A DNA stretch of 52,441 nt from Planctomycetota bacterium. Lineage in GTDB: Bacteria > Planctomycetota > UBA1135 > GCA-002686595. The notes under the pieces are model-generated. The model had not been told where the DNA came from. It made no database searches and was given only the letters and a program-made list of their open reading frames with translations. Made by a program: the position numbers and the translations under genes. Positions within the stretch are counted from its first letter, which is position 1. Each line of letters starts with the position of its first letter. Below are positions 19,995-28,994 of this stretch, piece by piece. Location of the stretch: positions 1 to 52,441 of the forward strand of contig CANKOY010000022.1 in assembly GCA_947484275.1 (NCBI GenBank). Reading direction: 5' to 3'.

Positions 19995-22900
19995 GTGAAA
20001 TCAATGAACAAGATCGTCTGAGTCAGCTGTTGTGCGCCTACGTGCTCGGCGAAGCCGACGCACAAGAGCGCGCGGAAATCGAAGCCGCCCTGGCAAACGA
20101 TCCGGCCCTGCGTGAAGAACGCGATCGCCTGGCGGCGACCGTCGGCCTCGTGAAGAGTTCGCTCGGCAAGGACGAAACGCTCTCCTACCAAGCCACCGCG
20201 GAAGTCGCGCGAGCCGCGGCCGACATGCGACCGAAAGCGATTGCGGATCATCGCGCCCCGGGCTCGGCGGCAGCGTGGTATCGCTCCTCCACCCTGCGCG
20301 CGGCGGCTTCGATCGCGGCGGTCGTCGGAGTTGGGTACCTCGGCTGGCGCGAGTTCGTCGTGCCGAGCAGCAGCGCGGGCGGGCTGATCACGGCCTCGCT
20401 TGATAAGGCTGACGCGAATGACCGCGATGCAGCGCGTTCGATGCCGGAGCCGAAGAACGAGGATCCCGGATACGACATGTCCGGGCTCAGAGCCTTGGGA
20501 TACCCCGGCGGATCGAGCGTCGCGCCGGCTGAGACAGCGGCGGCGCCGTCCGTCGCGGTCGAGCGCGGGCTCCTCTCATCAGCAGGCTACGGCGCTGCCG
20601 GCAGCAGCGTGCAGCCCGAGGGCAAGCTGCGGGATCAGGCCGAAGGCGCACTCGCCGAGCGCGGCTCGAGTTTGAAGGCCGCGAGAGCGCACGACGAGGC
20701 GTCGGCGCCGGTCGACAGCACACTGTCTGAGCTTCAACTGTCCCCATTTCTCGGTCGGTTCGAGCCAGGAAACAACGTCCAGCCGCCCGTGTCTCCTGAG
20801 GCTGTCCGGGCCATCCGCGAGGTCAACGCGACGCCGAGCATCAACGTCGTCGAATTGAGAGGCTTCGAATCGACGACAGGGGTCCCTGCCACCGGCGAGC
20901 ATTTCGTTGGCTTCAGCGCTGGGTCTGCCCCCTCACCGACCGCAGCCGCGGTTGCTCCCTCCTCGCCTGGCGCTACGGCGAACGCACCCACGGGTGGCAT
21001 TGCCGGCGCGAAACCTGGCGGCGGCGGCGGAGGCAGTTACAAGGGACCTCCGGCAACGAGAGCGAGCGTGCTCGCGGCGGACACGAGCCTGGGTCTCAAA
21101 GATGCGCTCGAGAATGTCGACTACCGCTTTGAAGAGGGCACCACGGACGGGTTCCTAGGCGGCCTGTCACTGGACCTCGGCGAAGATGTCTGGGGCGAAG
21201 TCGACTTCGATGTGGAAACGGCAAATGGCGCGGTCGTGCGTCTCGAGCTCGAGCGCGCGAAGACTGTCGACAAGGAATCCGAATTCGAGCTCCACGACCG
21301 TTTCAAGAAAGCAGGTGAGCCAACCGGCGCGGTCGACGCGCCCGCACGCCAGCGTCGGGTCCTGACTCCCGAAGAGCGCGAAGCACGCATCGAACAGGTG
21401 CTTGTGTCCTGCCGTCGTCGCCCGAACGAGGCCCTGCGCGACATGTTCTTCCGCTTCTGGGGCGACAATCCCTACGAGTGGGCCGCCAACGATCGCCTTT
21501 CCACGTTCTCCATGGACGTCGACACCGCGAGCTACACCTTGGCGCGCAACTACCTGGTCGCGAATCAACTGCCAGAGAAGGCACAGATCCGCACCGAGGA
21601 ATTCGTCAACTACTTCAAACCCGACGTTGCGCCGCCGACCAAAGGCACGTTCGCGATTTCGACCGAGCTCGCCCCCGGCCGATTCGTCGATCGCCCGGAC
21701 AAATGGACGTTGCGCGTCGCCGTGCGCGGCATGGAAGTGCAGAAGAGCGAACGCGTGCCCTTGGCGTTGACCTTCGTGATCGACGTCTCCGGCTCCATGA
21801 AAGAGGGCCAGCGCCTCGAACTGGTCAAGCACGCCCTGCGCCAGCTGGTGACACAGCTCGACGCCCGCGACTCGATCGCCATCGTGGCCTTCTCGAAGGA
21901 ATCGCGCTTGATCCTGCCGATGACCTCGGCCGCCAAGCGCGATCTGATCGAGAGCGCGATTCATCCGCTGGAGGCCGACTGCGGGACGAACACCGAGGCT
22001 GGACTGCGCATGGGCTACGAACTGGCGCTCAGCGCCCTGACGAAGAACGCCACGAACCGTGTCGTGCTCCTGACCGACGGCGTCGCCAATGTGGGCATCA
22101 CCGATCCCAACGTGCTCGTGCAATCGGTGGAGCGCCAGCGCAAGGCCGGCATCTACCTCAACACGGTCGGCGTGGGGATGAACAACCACAACGACAACTT
22201 GCTCGAGCAGCTCGCCAACAAGGGCGACGGCTTGTGCAACTACGTCGATGACGAGGCCGAGGTGCGCCACGCCCTCGTGGACAACTTCATGCAGGCCCTG
22301 GTGCCGATCGCCCGCGACGCGAAGATCCAAGTGGAGTTCGATCCGGCCCAGGTCGAGAGCTATCGCCTGCTGGGGTACGAGAATCGCGCGATCGCCGACG
22401 CGGACTTCCGCAACGACAAGGTTGACGCCGGTGAAATCAACTCCGGGCACCAGGTCAACGCCGTGTACGAAATCGTGCGCTGTGGGAACCTGCAGAATCA
22501 GGACGCGCCGCTGGCCAAGGTCTCCGTGCGCTTCAAGCCGCCCCACAGGGACGGCGTGGCTTCGGCGGACGGCGAAGAGGCGAGCGAGATCACGTCCCCG
22601 GTCTTCGCTAAGAACGCCGCGGCCAGTTTCGAAGCGACGAGCTTCGGCTACCGCCGCGCGGTACTCGCGGCCCAGTTCGCAGAATTCCTGCGCCGCAGCG
22701 TCCACGCTCGCGGCGATTCCCTCGACCAGTTGATTCTCGATCTGACGAAACTGGCTGGCGAGAAGAACGACCCCGAAGTGGGCGAGCTGTCGGACATGGT
22801 GGTCAAGTCCAAGGGCCTGCTGCAGGCCGAGTTCTCGCGCCGCGGTGAACTGGACCGCGCCGTGTTCGACCTGCGCACGAAGTGTTTCGAGCGCGAACAC

Positions 22901-23011
22901 ATCGAGAGCGCGCGCCGCGCAAGCGACCGCGAACTGCTCCTTGCCATGGACCAGCAGATTGCTTCCCTGGAGGTCACCGTGCGCACGCTGCTCGATCAAC
23001 GGCTGCGTTAG
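19991..23011 (+). CDS. Anti-sigma-like/von Willebrand factor A fusion (YfbK-like, DUF3520)
   Basis: The 1006-residue protein appears to be built as: a cytoplasmic anti-sigma-like helical N-terminus (LCAYVLGEADAQERAEIEAA), one membrane helix near residues 96-115 (AASIAAVVGVGYLGW), and a long low-complexity extracytoplasmic linker (Ser/Ala/Gly rich, with GGGGGSYKG). A YfbK-type N-domain (FSMDVDTASYTLARNYL) and a VWA domain follow, with the MIDAS triad DVSGSM at 598-603, TDG near 696, then a C-terminal DUF3520 region. VWA domains bind protein ligands through a metal. The inferred role is a membrane sensor that holds the sigma factor. GTG 19991 overlaps the sigma stop. Confidence 0.88.
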   Translation: MSEINEQDRLSQLLCAYVLGEADAQERAEIEAALANDPALREERDRLAATVGLVKSSLGKDETLSYQATAEVARAAADMRPKAIADHRAPGSAAAWYRSSTLRAAASIAAVVGVGYLGWREFVVPSSSAGGLITASLDKADANDRDAARSMPEPKNEDPGYDMSGLRALGYPGGSSVAPAETAAAPSVAVERGLLSSAGYGAAGSSVQPEGKLRDQAEGALAERGSSLKAARAHDEASAPVDSTLSELQLSPFLGRFEPGNNVQPPVSPEAVRAIREVNATPSINVVELRGFESTTGVPATGEHFVGFSAGSAPSPTAAAVAPSSPGATANAPTGGIAGAKPGGGGGGSYKGPPATRASVLAADTSLGLKDALENVDYRFEEGTTDGFLGGLSLDLGEDVWGEVDFDVETANGAVVRLELERAKTVDKESEFELHDRFKKAGEPTGAVDAPARQRRVLTPEEREARIEQVLVSCRRRPNEALRDMFFRFWGDNPYEWAANDRLSTFSMDVDTASYTLARNYLVANQLPEKAQIRTEEFVNYFKPDVAPPTKGTFAISTELAPGRFVDRPDKWTLRVAVRGMEVQKSERVPLALTFVIDVSGSMKEGQRLELVKHALRQLVTQLDARDSIAIVAFSKESRLILPMTSAAKRDLIESAIHPLEADCGTNTEAGLRMGYELALSALTKNATNRVVLLTDGVANVGITDPNVLVQSVERQRKAGIYLNTVGVGMNNHNDNLLEQLANKGDGLCNYVDDEAEVRHALVDNFMQALVPIARDAKIQVEFDPAQVESYRLLGYENRAIADADFRNDKVDAGEINSGHQVNAVYEIVRCGNLQNQDAPLAKVSVRFKPPHRDGVASADGEEASEITSPVFAKNAAASFEATSFGYRRAVLAAQFAEFLRRSVHARGDSLDQLILDLTKLAGEKNDPEVGELSDMVVKSKGLLQAEFSRRGELDRAVFDLRTKCFEREHIESARRASDRELLLAMDQQIASLEVTVRTLLDQRLR

Positions 23012-23034
23012 CCCGGGAGCCGGTGTTCGGCGAC

Positions 23035-23112
23035 ACGGCGGGGAGCCGGGTTTCACGGCGATCAGGCGGCAGCCGCCGCACGGGATCGCAGTGGAGCCCG
23101 GCTCCCCGCCGT
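23035..23112. repeat. Long imperfect inverted repeat forming an 80-nt hairpin
   Basis: Arms at 23035-23056 and 23091-23112 are complementary over 22 positions; two of these are G-U pairs in RNA of the plus strand. Inside, 23058-23063 pairs with 23084-23089 (GCGATC/GATCGC), and 23065-23070 pairs with 23072-23077 (GGCGGC/GCCGCC). It starts 24 bases after the stop of the VWA gene and ends 18 bases before the next start. No T run follows, so it is not a classical intrinsic terminator; an mRNA stabiliser or a REP-like element is as likely. Confidence 0.75.
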
Positions 23113-23129
23113 CGTAGGCTGACGGCAGC

Positions 23130-23966
23130 ATGCGCCCCACGTCGCCCACCGCTGCCCCGCGCCCGACGTCGATGGCTCGACGCAGCGCCAGCGTGCACGT
23201 GGCGTTATTGGCGAGCATCTGCGGCGTTCTCTTCCTCGCGGCGATTTTCCTGCGCGGAGTCAATCCGCCGCCGCGCGTGGCGCCCGAGCAGCGCGCCGAG
23301 CGGCCAGTCATCTCCGCGCCGATGCAATTCCTCGGGCCGAGCGGGATGAAGCGTCTGGCGGAGCTTGCCGCGCTGCTCCCGGAATCCGTGCGCGAGCCCT
23401 GGACGCGCTGCACAGTCGGGCTCAACGCCCAGACCAAGTGCCCGAGCACGATCGACTGGCTGTCGACGCCCCGTGGGCAGGAATTCGAACGCGCCCTGGC
23501 CGAACTGCAGCGTGGCGATTCTGCTCAGGGCCTGGCTGCCCTGGTGCTGCTCGTGGACCTTGCGCGCAAGACCAAATGGGCGCCGGGCGTGTTCGTCAGC
23601 GTGGAAAATTCCGAGCGCGTGGGCGCCCTGCTGCAGAGTTGGCTTGCGGTGTTCGCGTCGAAGTCCCACGACGATGCGACTCTGCACGAGCCGGCCCTGG
23701 CCGCGACCCTGCTCTATGGCCGCGTGATGCGGGCGGCATATCGGTCGCCGGCGCTCGGACGCAGCGAAGCACCCTACGCGCGCGCATTTGCATTCACCCA
23801 CGAACTGTGCGGTCTCCAGGCGAAGGCACCGACCGACTTCGGCCGCGCCCTGAAGGCACGCCACCCCCAGGCGTTCCTTGGGCTGGAGCAGGAGGACTTC
23901 CTCGCCGCGACTTCCGAGGAATCGCGGCTGGTTTTCCCGGACATCGACGGAGCCTGTGGCAAATGA
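23130..23966 (+). CDS. Single-pass membrane protein of unknown function
   Basis: The 278-residue protein has a short basic N-terminus, a single helix (SVHVALLASICGVLFLAAIFL) and an otherwise soluble alpha-helical region without a recognised domain. The WTRC... AQTKCPSTIDW segment contributes two cysteines about a dozen residues apart. The next gene starts within its stop (ATGA), so the two form a translational unit, and both lie behind the sigma/VWA pair. The start may be ATG 23130 or the later ATG 23172. Function cannot be assigned. Confidence 0.7.
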   Translation: MRPTSPTAAPRPTSMARRSASVHVALLASICGVLFLAAIFLRGVNPPPRVAPEQRAERPVISAPMQFLGPSGMKRLAELAALLPESVREPWTRCTVGLNAQTKCPSTIDWLSTPRGQEFERALAELQRGDSAQGLAALVLLVDLARKTKWAPGVFVSVENSERVGALLQSWLAVFASKSHDDATLHEPALAATLLYGRVMRAAYRSPALGRSEAPYARAFAFTHELCGLQAKAPTDFGRALKARHPQAFLGLEQEDFLAATSEESRLVFPDIDGACGK

Positions 23967-24898
23967 ACGCGGCGAGCCAACTGGGCTACAGCTGCCTGCT
24001 CATCGCCATCGGCGGCCTATTGCTGGCGCTGCAACTTGACGGCGACGGCGCGGTGGTGGGTACGGGTTACGCGCCGCTTGGAATCGGCGCCGTCGTGGCC
24101 CTGGCCGCGACGCTGCTCGCGAGCGCGGGCTCGACGACTCTTCCGCGCGATGGACTTGACGTGCTCTCGAGCGCCAGCGCGTTTCTTGGCCTCGCGTTCC
24201 TCGTTGCCGGCGTGCTCGCCCCTGGCGGAAGCTGGCTGTTCTTCGAGGTCTTCATCTTGCTGTGGCTCCTGACGCGTCGCGCGCCCCAGGAAAAATCCAG
24301 CGGGCCAATTCTCACTTCAGGGGCCTGCGTCGCGCTCGCGCTGATGCTCCTACTGCGCCTGTGGATCGCCTACCAGGGCAGCGAGAATCGCTGGCAATTG
24401 ATGGAAATCTCGGTGCCACTGATCTCGTGGATTCCCTGGAGCCTCCTCGACCCGATCAAGACGATTCAACTGGGCTCCTTCGATCCCACCGAGATGGGAC
24501 TACCCGCCACCGGCATGCGGTTTGGGCCGACGCTTGCCCTATGGTCCTGCGGATTCGCAGCCGTGACGAGTGGATTGATCTGGCGCTCGCGCGCGGCCTA
24601 TGAAATGGAGAACGATCGCATCCACGCGACCATCCAGACGTTGCCCGGCGCCCTGGCGCGGCTCGTCGAGCGGTTGATTCCAGAAGAGGATTGGAAGCGC
24701 CTGGGTCTGCACGGATTGTCCGAGCGCGTGCGCTGCAAGCGCATTGAGATGCTCGTGGAGAAGGAAATGCGCGGGCGGCGCGAGTTTGACACGCTGCTGC
24801 GGCGAACGCCGAACCTGCAGCTCCAGAAACCCAACGCCTTTGCAGCGCAGATCGAGATCGCTATCCAAGGCGAGACGCCGCCAAACCCGGGACCCTGA
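23963..24898 (+). CDS. Polytopic membrane protein of unknown function
   Basis: The 311-residue protein has about six helices in its first 215 residues (for example LGYSCLLIAIGGLLLAL, GIGAVVALAATLLAS, GLAFLVAGVLAPGG, VFILLWLLT, CVALALMLLLRLWIA, LALWSCGFAAVTSGLIW). A soluble basic C-terminal tail of about 95 residues follows, rich in Arg/Glu (SERVRCKRIEMLVEKEMRGRR). ATG 23963 overlaps the preceding TGA by 4 bases. No domain is recognised. The pairing with the preceding single-pass protein suggests a two-component membrane complex, which is inference. Confidence 0.75.
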   Translation: MNAASQLGYSCLLIAIGGLLLALQLDGDGAVVGTGYAPLGIGAVVALAATLLASAGSTTLPRDGLDVLSSASAFLGLAFLVAGVLAPGGSWLFFEVFILLWLLTRRAPQEKSSGPILTSGACVALALMLLLRLWIAYQGSENRWQLMEISVPLISWIPWSLLDPIKTIQLGSFDPTEMGLPATGMRFGPTLALWSCGFAAVTSGLIWRSRAAYEMENDRIHATIQTLPGALARLVERLIPEEDWKRLGLHGLSERVRCKRIEMLVEKEMRGRREFDTLLRRTPNLQLQKPNAFAAQIEIAIQGETPPNPGP

Positions 24899-24908
24899 GC
24901 CTGCGTCC

Positions 24909-25274
24909 ATGAAACCGAAAACTTGGGTTGCCCTCGGCGCGCTCGCTGGGTTCTTCGCTGTTGCGCTCGGCGCGTTCGGCGCGCACGGATTGAAAACGCG
25001 CGTGGACGCCGAGCACCTTTCGATCTGGAACACCGCAGTGCATTACCATGCCCTGCACGCACTGGCGCTCGTGGCCTTCGGCCTCTGGCGCGAGCGCTCG
25101 CCCGGCAGCGGCATACCGGGTCACGGATTCCTGATTGGCATCCTGTTGTTTTCGGGCTCGCTCTACGCCCTGGCCCTCGGTGGTCCCACATGGCTTGGCC
25201 CGATCACGCCGCTCGGAGGAATCGCGTTCCTCATCGGCTGGCTTGGCCTCGCCCTGTCGGCGCTGCGCAAGTAG
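24909..25274 (+). CDS. DUF423 family membrane protein
   Basis: The 121-residue protein matches DUF423: helix 1 with LGALAGFFAVALGAFGAHGL, the conserved WNTAVHYHALHALAL segment, helix 3 FLIGILLFSGSLYAL, and helix 4 with GPITPLGGIAFLIGWLGLAL. Members are small four-helix inner-membrane proteins of unknown function, found in many bacteria. It starts 11 bases after the preceding gene and may belong to the same operon. It converges on the ankyrin gene, 12 bases away. Confidence 0.93.
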   Translation: MKPKTWVALGALAGFFAVALGAFGAHGLKTRVDAEHLSIWNTAVHYHALHALALVAFGLWRERSPGSGIPGHGFLIGILLFSGSLYALALGGPTWLGPITPLGGIAFLIGWLGLALSALRK

Positions 25275-25286
25275 CGCCGCGCAGGG

Positions 25287-26891
25287 TCATTCCATCCACG
25301 CGGCGCGTGCGCCGTCCTGGAACCTGAGTCCGCGGAATTGCCCGCGCACGAGCAGAAAATCCATGGTCGTTGCCGTCTGGGGCAGCGCGGCTCGCAGCAC
25401 GTCGCTTGCCATTGTGCGGCCGCGTTCCCAATCGGCGCTGGCCGCTCGGCTGAGGGGCGCGGGATCGAATCGCGGCCGCTCGAGTTGCTCCCACAGGACT
25501 CGCTTCCAGGAGCCGCGACGCTCGAGCATGAGTTCCGCGCAGTCGTGCCTAAGCGGATCCGCCGCGGGTGGTTCGCTTTCCAGCCAATCCAGTTCTTCCA
25601 GGTCGAGCAGCAGATCATCGACCGCGGCCACGGGAATGACGCCGGCGAGGTATTCGCGCGAGCCATCGGCGCTCCAGGGCGCGTAGACCACGACTCCGTC
25701 GTCCCAAAGCGCAAGTTCCAGGAGCATCCGCGGACCGCGAAACGCGCGCGCTGGACGCGTCATGAGCAGGAGTGCCGGACGACGCTCGGCGGCGTCGAGC
25801 AGCGCAGGCTCCGGCCTTCGCGGCGCCGGCGCGGCCGTCATGGGCCCAAGTCGGGTCCACGGAATCCCAATGCCCTCCCGCGGACCAAAATCGCGCGCGG
25901 TGCGTCCGCGGTCGTCCCGCAGCGAGGGATCGGCGCCGGCGTCGAGCAGCGCGCTCACACACCTCGCGTCTGCGCGTCGCGCGGCGAAATGTAGGGCAGT
26001 GGCCCCGCGCGAAGTGCGCCCGTCGAGCGCGGCGCGGTCGAGCACGCCGATCAATGCAAGCACGGCATCCGCTCGGCCATGGGCGCAGGCCACATGCAGC
26101 GCTGTCCAACCTCGATCGTCGGCTGCGCGCGGATCCGAACCGACGTCGAGCAGCGCGCGCACGCTCTCGAGATCACCGCTCGCAGCCGAAAAGTGCAGCG
26201 CTCGACGACCTCGGGCATCGGGAATGCGCCCGTCGGCGCCCCGCTCGCACAACATTCTCACCACGGCACTCCGCCCCAAGATCGCGGCCCGCGAAAGCGG
26301 CGTCAGGCCCTTGGCGTCTTGAACATCGAGAAATGCGCGCGCGAGAATCAGCGCCGAGCATGTTTGGGCACGGCCGTTCTCGCTGGCGACGTGCAGGGCC
26401 GTGGCTCCCTCTTGGTCCGCCAGCTGCTGGTCCACCCGGGCCCCAGCGGCGATCAACAGGCCGATCAGCTCCCCGTCGTCGTAGGTCGCGGCCACGTGCA
26501 GGTCTGGGGTTTCGTGGCGAATGTCACGGGACGGTTTCGCGCCGGCGGACAGCAGGCGGCGGGCCGTGGCAAGCTCGCCCGAACGCAGTGCCATCGACAG
26601 GGCGCTTCGCCCCTGGTCGTCGAGGACATTTGGGTCGATTCCGCGGTTCAACAGCGCTTCCACAGCGGAATAATCGCCTGTTTTCGAGGCCACCATCAAC
26701 GCACCGAGGTCTCTCGCGTCCGGCACAGGCGCGCCACGAGTGGAGCGCGTGTAGCCGGCCGAAACCCCAGGCCCCCGTTGTTTCCAAAGCAGCGCCCCAA
26801 GACTCGCGCAGGCCACCACGATCAGCACCGCGCCGCGCGTCGACAGCGGACGTTGGCGTTCAGCCCCGTGGTCGAAGACGCCATGCCCCAT
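25287..26891 (-). CDS. Membrane-anchored ankyrin-repeat protein
   Basis: The 534-residue protein has one N-terminal helix (GAVLIVVACASLGALLW). Eight ankyrin repeats run from about residue 48 to 330; clear examples begin GRSALSMALRSGEL, GATALHVASENGRA, GRRALHFSAASGDL, GWTALHVACAHGRA and GATALHFAARRADA, with a ninth degenerate cap. A C-terminal region of about 200 residues has no recognised fold (MLLELALWDDGVVVYAPW, LLLDLEELDWLE). Ankyrin repeats bind proteins; the anchor suggests the repeats face the periplasm. The ATG at 26891 begins just before the helix. It is divergent from the tryptophan dioxygenase gene. Confidence 0.88.
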   Translation of the reverse strand: MGHGVFDHGAERQRPLSTRGAVLIVVACASLGALLWKQRGPGVSAGYTRSTRGAPVPDARDLGALMVASKTGDYSAVEALLNRGIDPNVLDDQGRSALSMALRSGELATARRLLSAGAKPSRDIRHETPDLHVAATYDDGELIGLLIAAGARVDQQLADQEGATALHVASENGRAQTCSALILARAFLDVQDAKGLTPLSRAAILGRSAVVRMLCERGADGRIPDARGRRALHFSAASGDLESVRALLDVGSDPRAADDRGWTALHVACAHGRADAVLALIGVLDRAALDGRTSRGATALHFAARRADARCVSALLDAGADPSLRDDRGRTARDFGPREGIGIPWTRLGPMTAAPAPRRPEPALLDAAERRPALLLMTRPARAFRGPRMLLELALWDDGVVVYAPWSADGSREYLAGVIPVAAVDDLLLDLEELDWLESEPPAADPLRHDCAELMLERRGSWKRVLWEQLERPRFDPAPLSRAASADWERGRTMASDVLRAALPQTATTMDFLLVRGQFRGLRFQDGARAAWME

Positions 26892-26951
26892 CCTGTCGGA
26901 TTCTACTCGCCGGTCGCGCCGAACTCGCTCTCCGTTTCGTAGTCTTCGCCC

Positions 26952-28061
26952 ATGGCCAGACCTGCCACGAACTATTGGGACTACATCCAGGTCGAAAATC
27001 TGCTGTCACTGCAGGGCGGACTCGATCGCGACGAGCGCAAGCTCGAGAACGACGAGGTGCTCTTCATCACGGTTCACCAGGTCTTCGAGCTGTGGTTCAA
27101 GTTGATCCACCGCGAGCTGCGCTCAACCCGCGATCTGTTTCAGGCGCCGCGCGTCGAGGAGCAGCAGTTGTCTGGTGCCGTGCACTCGCTGGAGCGCATC
27201 GCGACGCTTTTCCGCGTCAGCACTCAGCATTGGGAGGTCATGGAAACCCTGACTACCCGCGAATACCTGGCGTTCCGCGACAAGTTGATGGGCGCCAGCG
27301 GTTTTCAGAGCGCGCAGTTGCGTCAGATCGAGATTCTGTTCGGGCTCGATGAGAAGGACCGTATCGCCCTCGGTCCCGAAGGCAGCTACATGGAGGCGCT
27401 CAAGTCCGCCGACGGATCGCCATCACCTGCTCATGGTCGCGTCAGCGCTGCCTTGAAGGACACGCCCACGCTCAAGGAGGCCATCGAGGCCTGGCTCTAC
27501 CGCACGCCGATCGATGGCGTCGGTCCGGGTGACCCACGAGCACAGGCGCACCTGACGGATTTTGCCGCGAAATTTCTCACCGCCCACGGGGAAGCGATTG
27601 AGCGCAGCGCGGCGCGCGCCATGGAGATCGCCAATGGCGACGCGGAAAAATCGCGCCTGCGCAAGCGCTACTCCGCCGAATGCGACTCCGTGCGTGCGTT
27701 CCTGCATCCGGGCCCGGCCGAGGGCGGCGAGCGCCTGCAGCGCGTGCGCTGCGCGATGATTTTCATCGAGACCTATCGCGAATTGGCTCTGCTTGCGTGG
27801 CCGCGCGCGCTGCTCGATCACCTTGTGGAAGTCGAGCAGTTGTTTGTTGTGTTCCGTCAACGCCACGCGCGCATGGTGGAACGCATCATCGGCAAGCGCA
27901 CGGGCACGGGCGGCAGCGCGGGTGTCGACTATCTGGATGCGACTGCGCTCAAGTACCGTGTGTTTCGCGATCTTTGGGCGATCCGCACCTTGCAGGTTCC
28001 GCGCGACCTGGCTCCGGCACTGACGAATGCGGCGTTCTACGGATTCAGGAGCGGCGCGTAG
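26952..28061 (+). CDS. kynA: Tryptophan 2,3-dioxygenase family protein
   Basis: TDO is a heme enzyme that opens the indole ring of tryptophan to N-formylkynurenine, the first step of the kynurenine pathway. Hallmarks are FITVHQVFELWFK (His42 is the distal heme-pocket histidine), FRDKLMGASGFQSAQLRQIE, and GTGGSAGVDYLDATALKYRVF near the C-terminus. At 369 residues it is longer than typical bacterial TDO (about 280) and closer to eukaryotic length; the extra sequence lies in the middle (about 160-260). No kynureninase or formamidase gene is adjacent. Family membership is firm; activity on tryptophan is inferred. Confidence 0.9.
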   Translation: MARPATNYWDYIQVENLLSLQGGLDRDERKLENDEVLFITVHQVFELWFKLIHRELRSTRDLFQAPRVEEQQLSGAVHSLERIATLFRVSTQHWEVMETLTTREYLAFRDKLMGASGFQSAQLRQIEILFGLDEKDRIALGPEGSYMEALKSADGSPSPAHGRVSAALKDTPTLKEAIEAWLYRTPIDGVGPGDPRAQAHLTDFAAKFLTAHGEAIERSAARAMEIANGDAEKSRLRKRYSAECDSVRAFLHPGPAEGGERLQRVRCAMIFIETYRELALLAWPRALLDHLVEVEQLFVVFRQRHARMVERIIGKRTGTGGSAGVDYLDATALKYRVFRDLWAIRTLQVPRDLAPALTNAAFYGFRSGA

Positions 28062-28080
28062 GTTTGGGCCACGGGCGCAT

Positions 28081-28911
28081 TCACTTCCCGCCGTTGAGCT
28101 CGATGTCGTTCAGCTTCCAATCGAAGGCCAGCGTCCTGCGTTCGAATCCGGCAGGTTCCGCCAGCCAAGTGCGTTGATCCCGCGGGGCAAAGCGGGCGAT
28201 CCATCCTTCGACGCTGCCTTGATCGCGGGCAAAGTCCTGGCGGTAGGTGTCGAAGGCGATCGAAGCCTCGACGCGCCGATGCTCGCGCGAAAAAATGGTC
28301 CGGCGGGGATCCGCTAGCCAGGCGTGTGCGGCGCCGTCGAGTTCGCGGTCGAGACCTGTGGCCGTGAACGCCCTGGGCGCGAGCGCGGGACTCCCCAGGC
28401 AACTGTTGCACAGTGCGGCGTGCACACGCGCGTCACGGAACTGCGGACGAAGGATGCGCTCGACGATGTCGTCTAAGGAAAGCTCCACCTCCATGCCCGT
28501 GCCGAACAGTCGACCGAGGGGCAGGCGCCTTTGCTTCCAGACTTTGCCCGACTCCTTGCCGCCGACGTCGCGCAGTGAATCCATGTCGAGCAACGGGTAG
28601 TTCGCGAGCACCGCCTGCAGCGTGAACGCGTTGTAGGCGTTGAGCCAGAAGGCGCACTGTTGCGGTTTCGTCCAGCGCGCGAAGTCGAGCGCCGATTGCG
28701 TGGACAGTCTTGTCACGTAGAGATCGAGATCGGATCGATCGCGCGCGAGCGTCTCGTAGTCCACTCTCCCGTCGCGAACGACCGCTGCGAGTACGCGCGT
28801 CCACGGCCCGTGATCGTGATCGAAGGCCGCCGGCTCCGGCTCCTGACCTCGAAGCGAAGGGCCCCCGATCCAAAGCACTGCGAGCAGCAGGAGCGCGAGT
28901 GAACGTGTCAC
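28081..28911 (-). CDS. Secreted DUF547 domain protein
   Basis: The 276-residue product has a signal peptide (VTRSLALLLLAVLWIGGPSLRG) and a DUF547 domain: DGRVDYETLARDRSDLDLYV, QCAFWLNAYNAFTLQAVL, LSLDDIVERILRP, VHAALCNSCLGSPAL and AFTATGLDRELDGAAHAWL. The central Asn/Tyr/Asn (NAYN) and the cysteine/serine-rich CNSCLGSPAL block are the diagnostic DUF547 features; the domain resembles papain-like folds but its activity is unknown. The start is GTG 28911 with GGAAG upstream. The frame is open further up (to 29313) but that part is antisense to the DNA alkylation gene. Confidence 0.88.
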   Translation of the reverse strand: MTRSLALLLLAVLWIGGPSLRGQEPEPAAFDHDHGPWTRVLAAVVRDGRVDYETLARDRSDLDLYVTRLSTQSALDFARWTKPQQCAFWLNAYNAFTLQAVLANYPLLDMDSLRDVGGKESGKVWKQRRLPLGRLFGTGMEVELSLDDIVERILRPQFRDARVHAALCNSCLGSPALAPRAFTATGLDRELDGAAHAWLADPRRTIFSREHRRVEASIAFDTYRQDFARDQGSVEGWIARFAPRDQRTWLAEPAGFERRTLAFDWKLNDIELNGGK

Positions 28912-28994
28912 GATGGGCTTCCGAGGTGCTTCCAGCGTACCGCATCCGCAGAAGCGTCGTGGAGACCTTGCCAGCGGAGACGAATCAGTCTCCA

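Noticed and set aside
21167..23449. A 760-codon minus-strand frame opposite the VWA gene
   Set aside because: The plus strand has MIDAS and YfbK motifs, while the opposite frame has only biased composition typical of GC-rich antisense.
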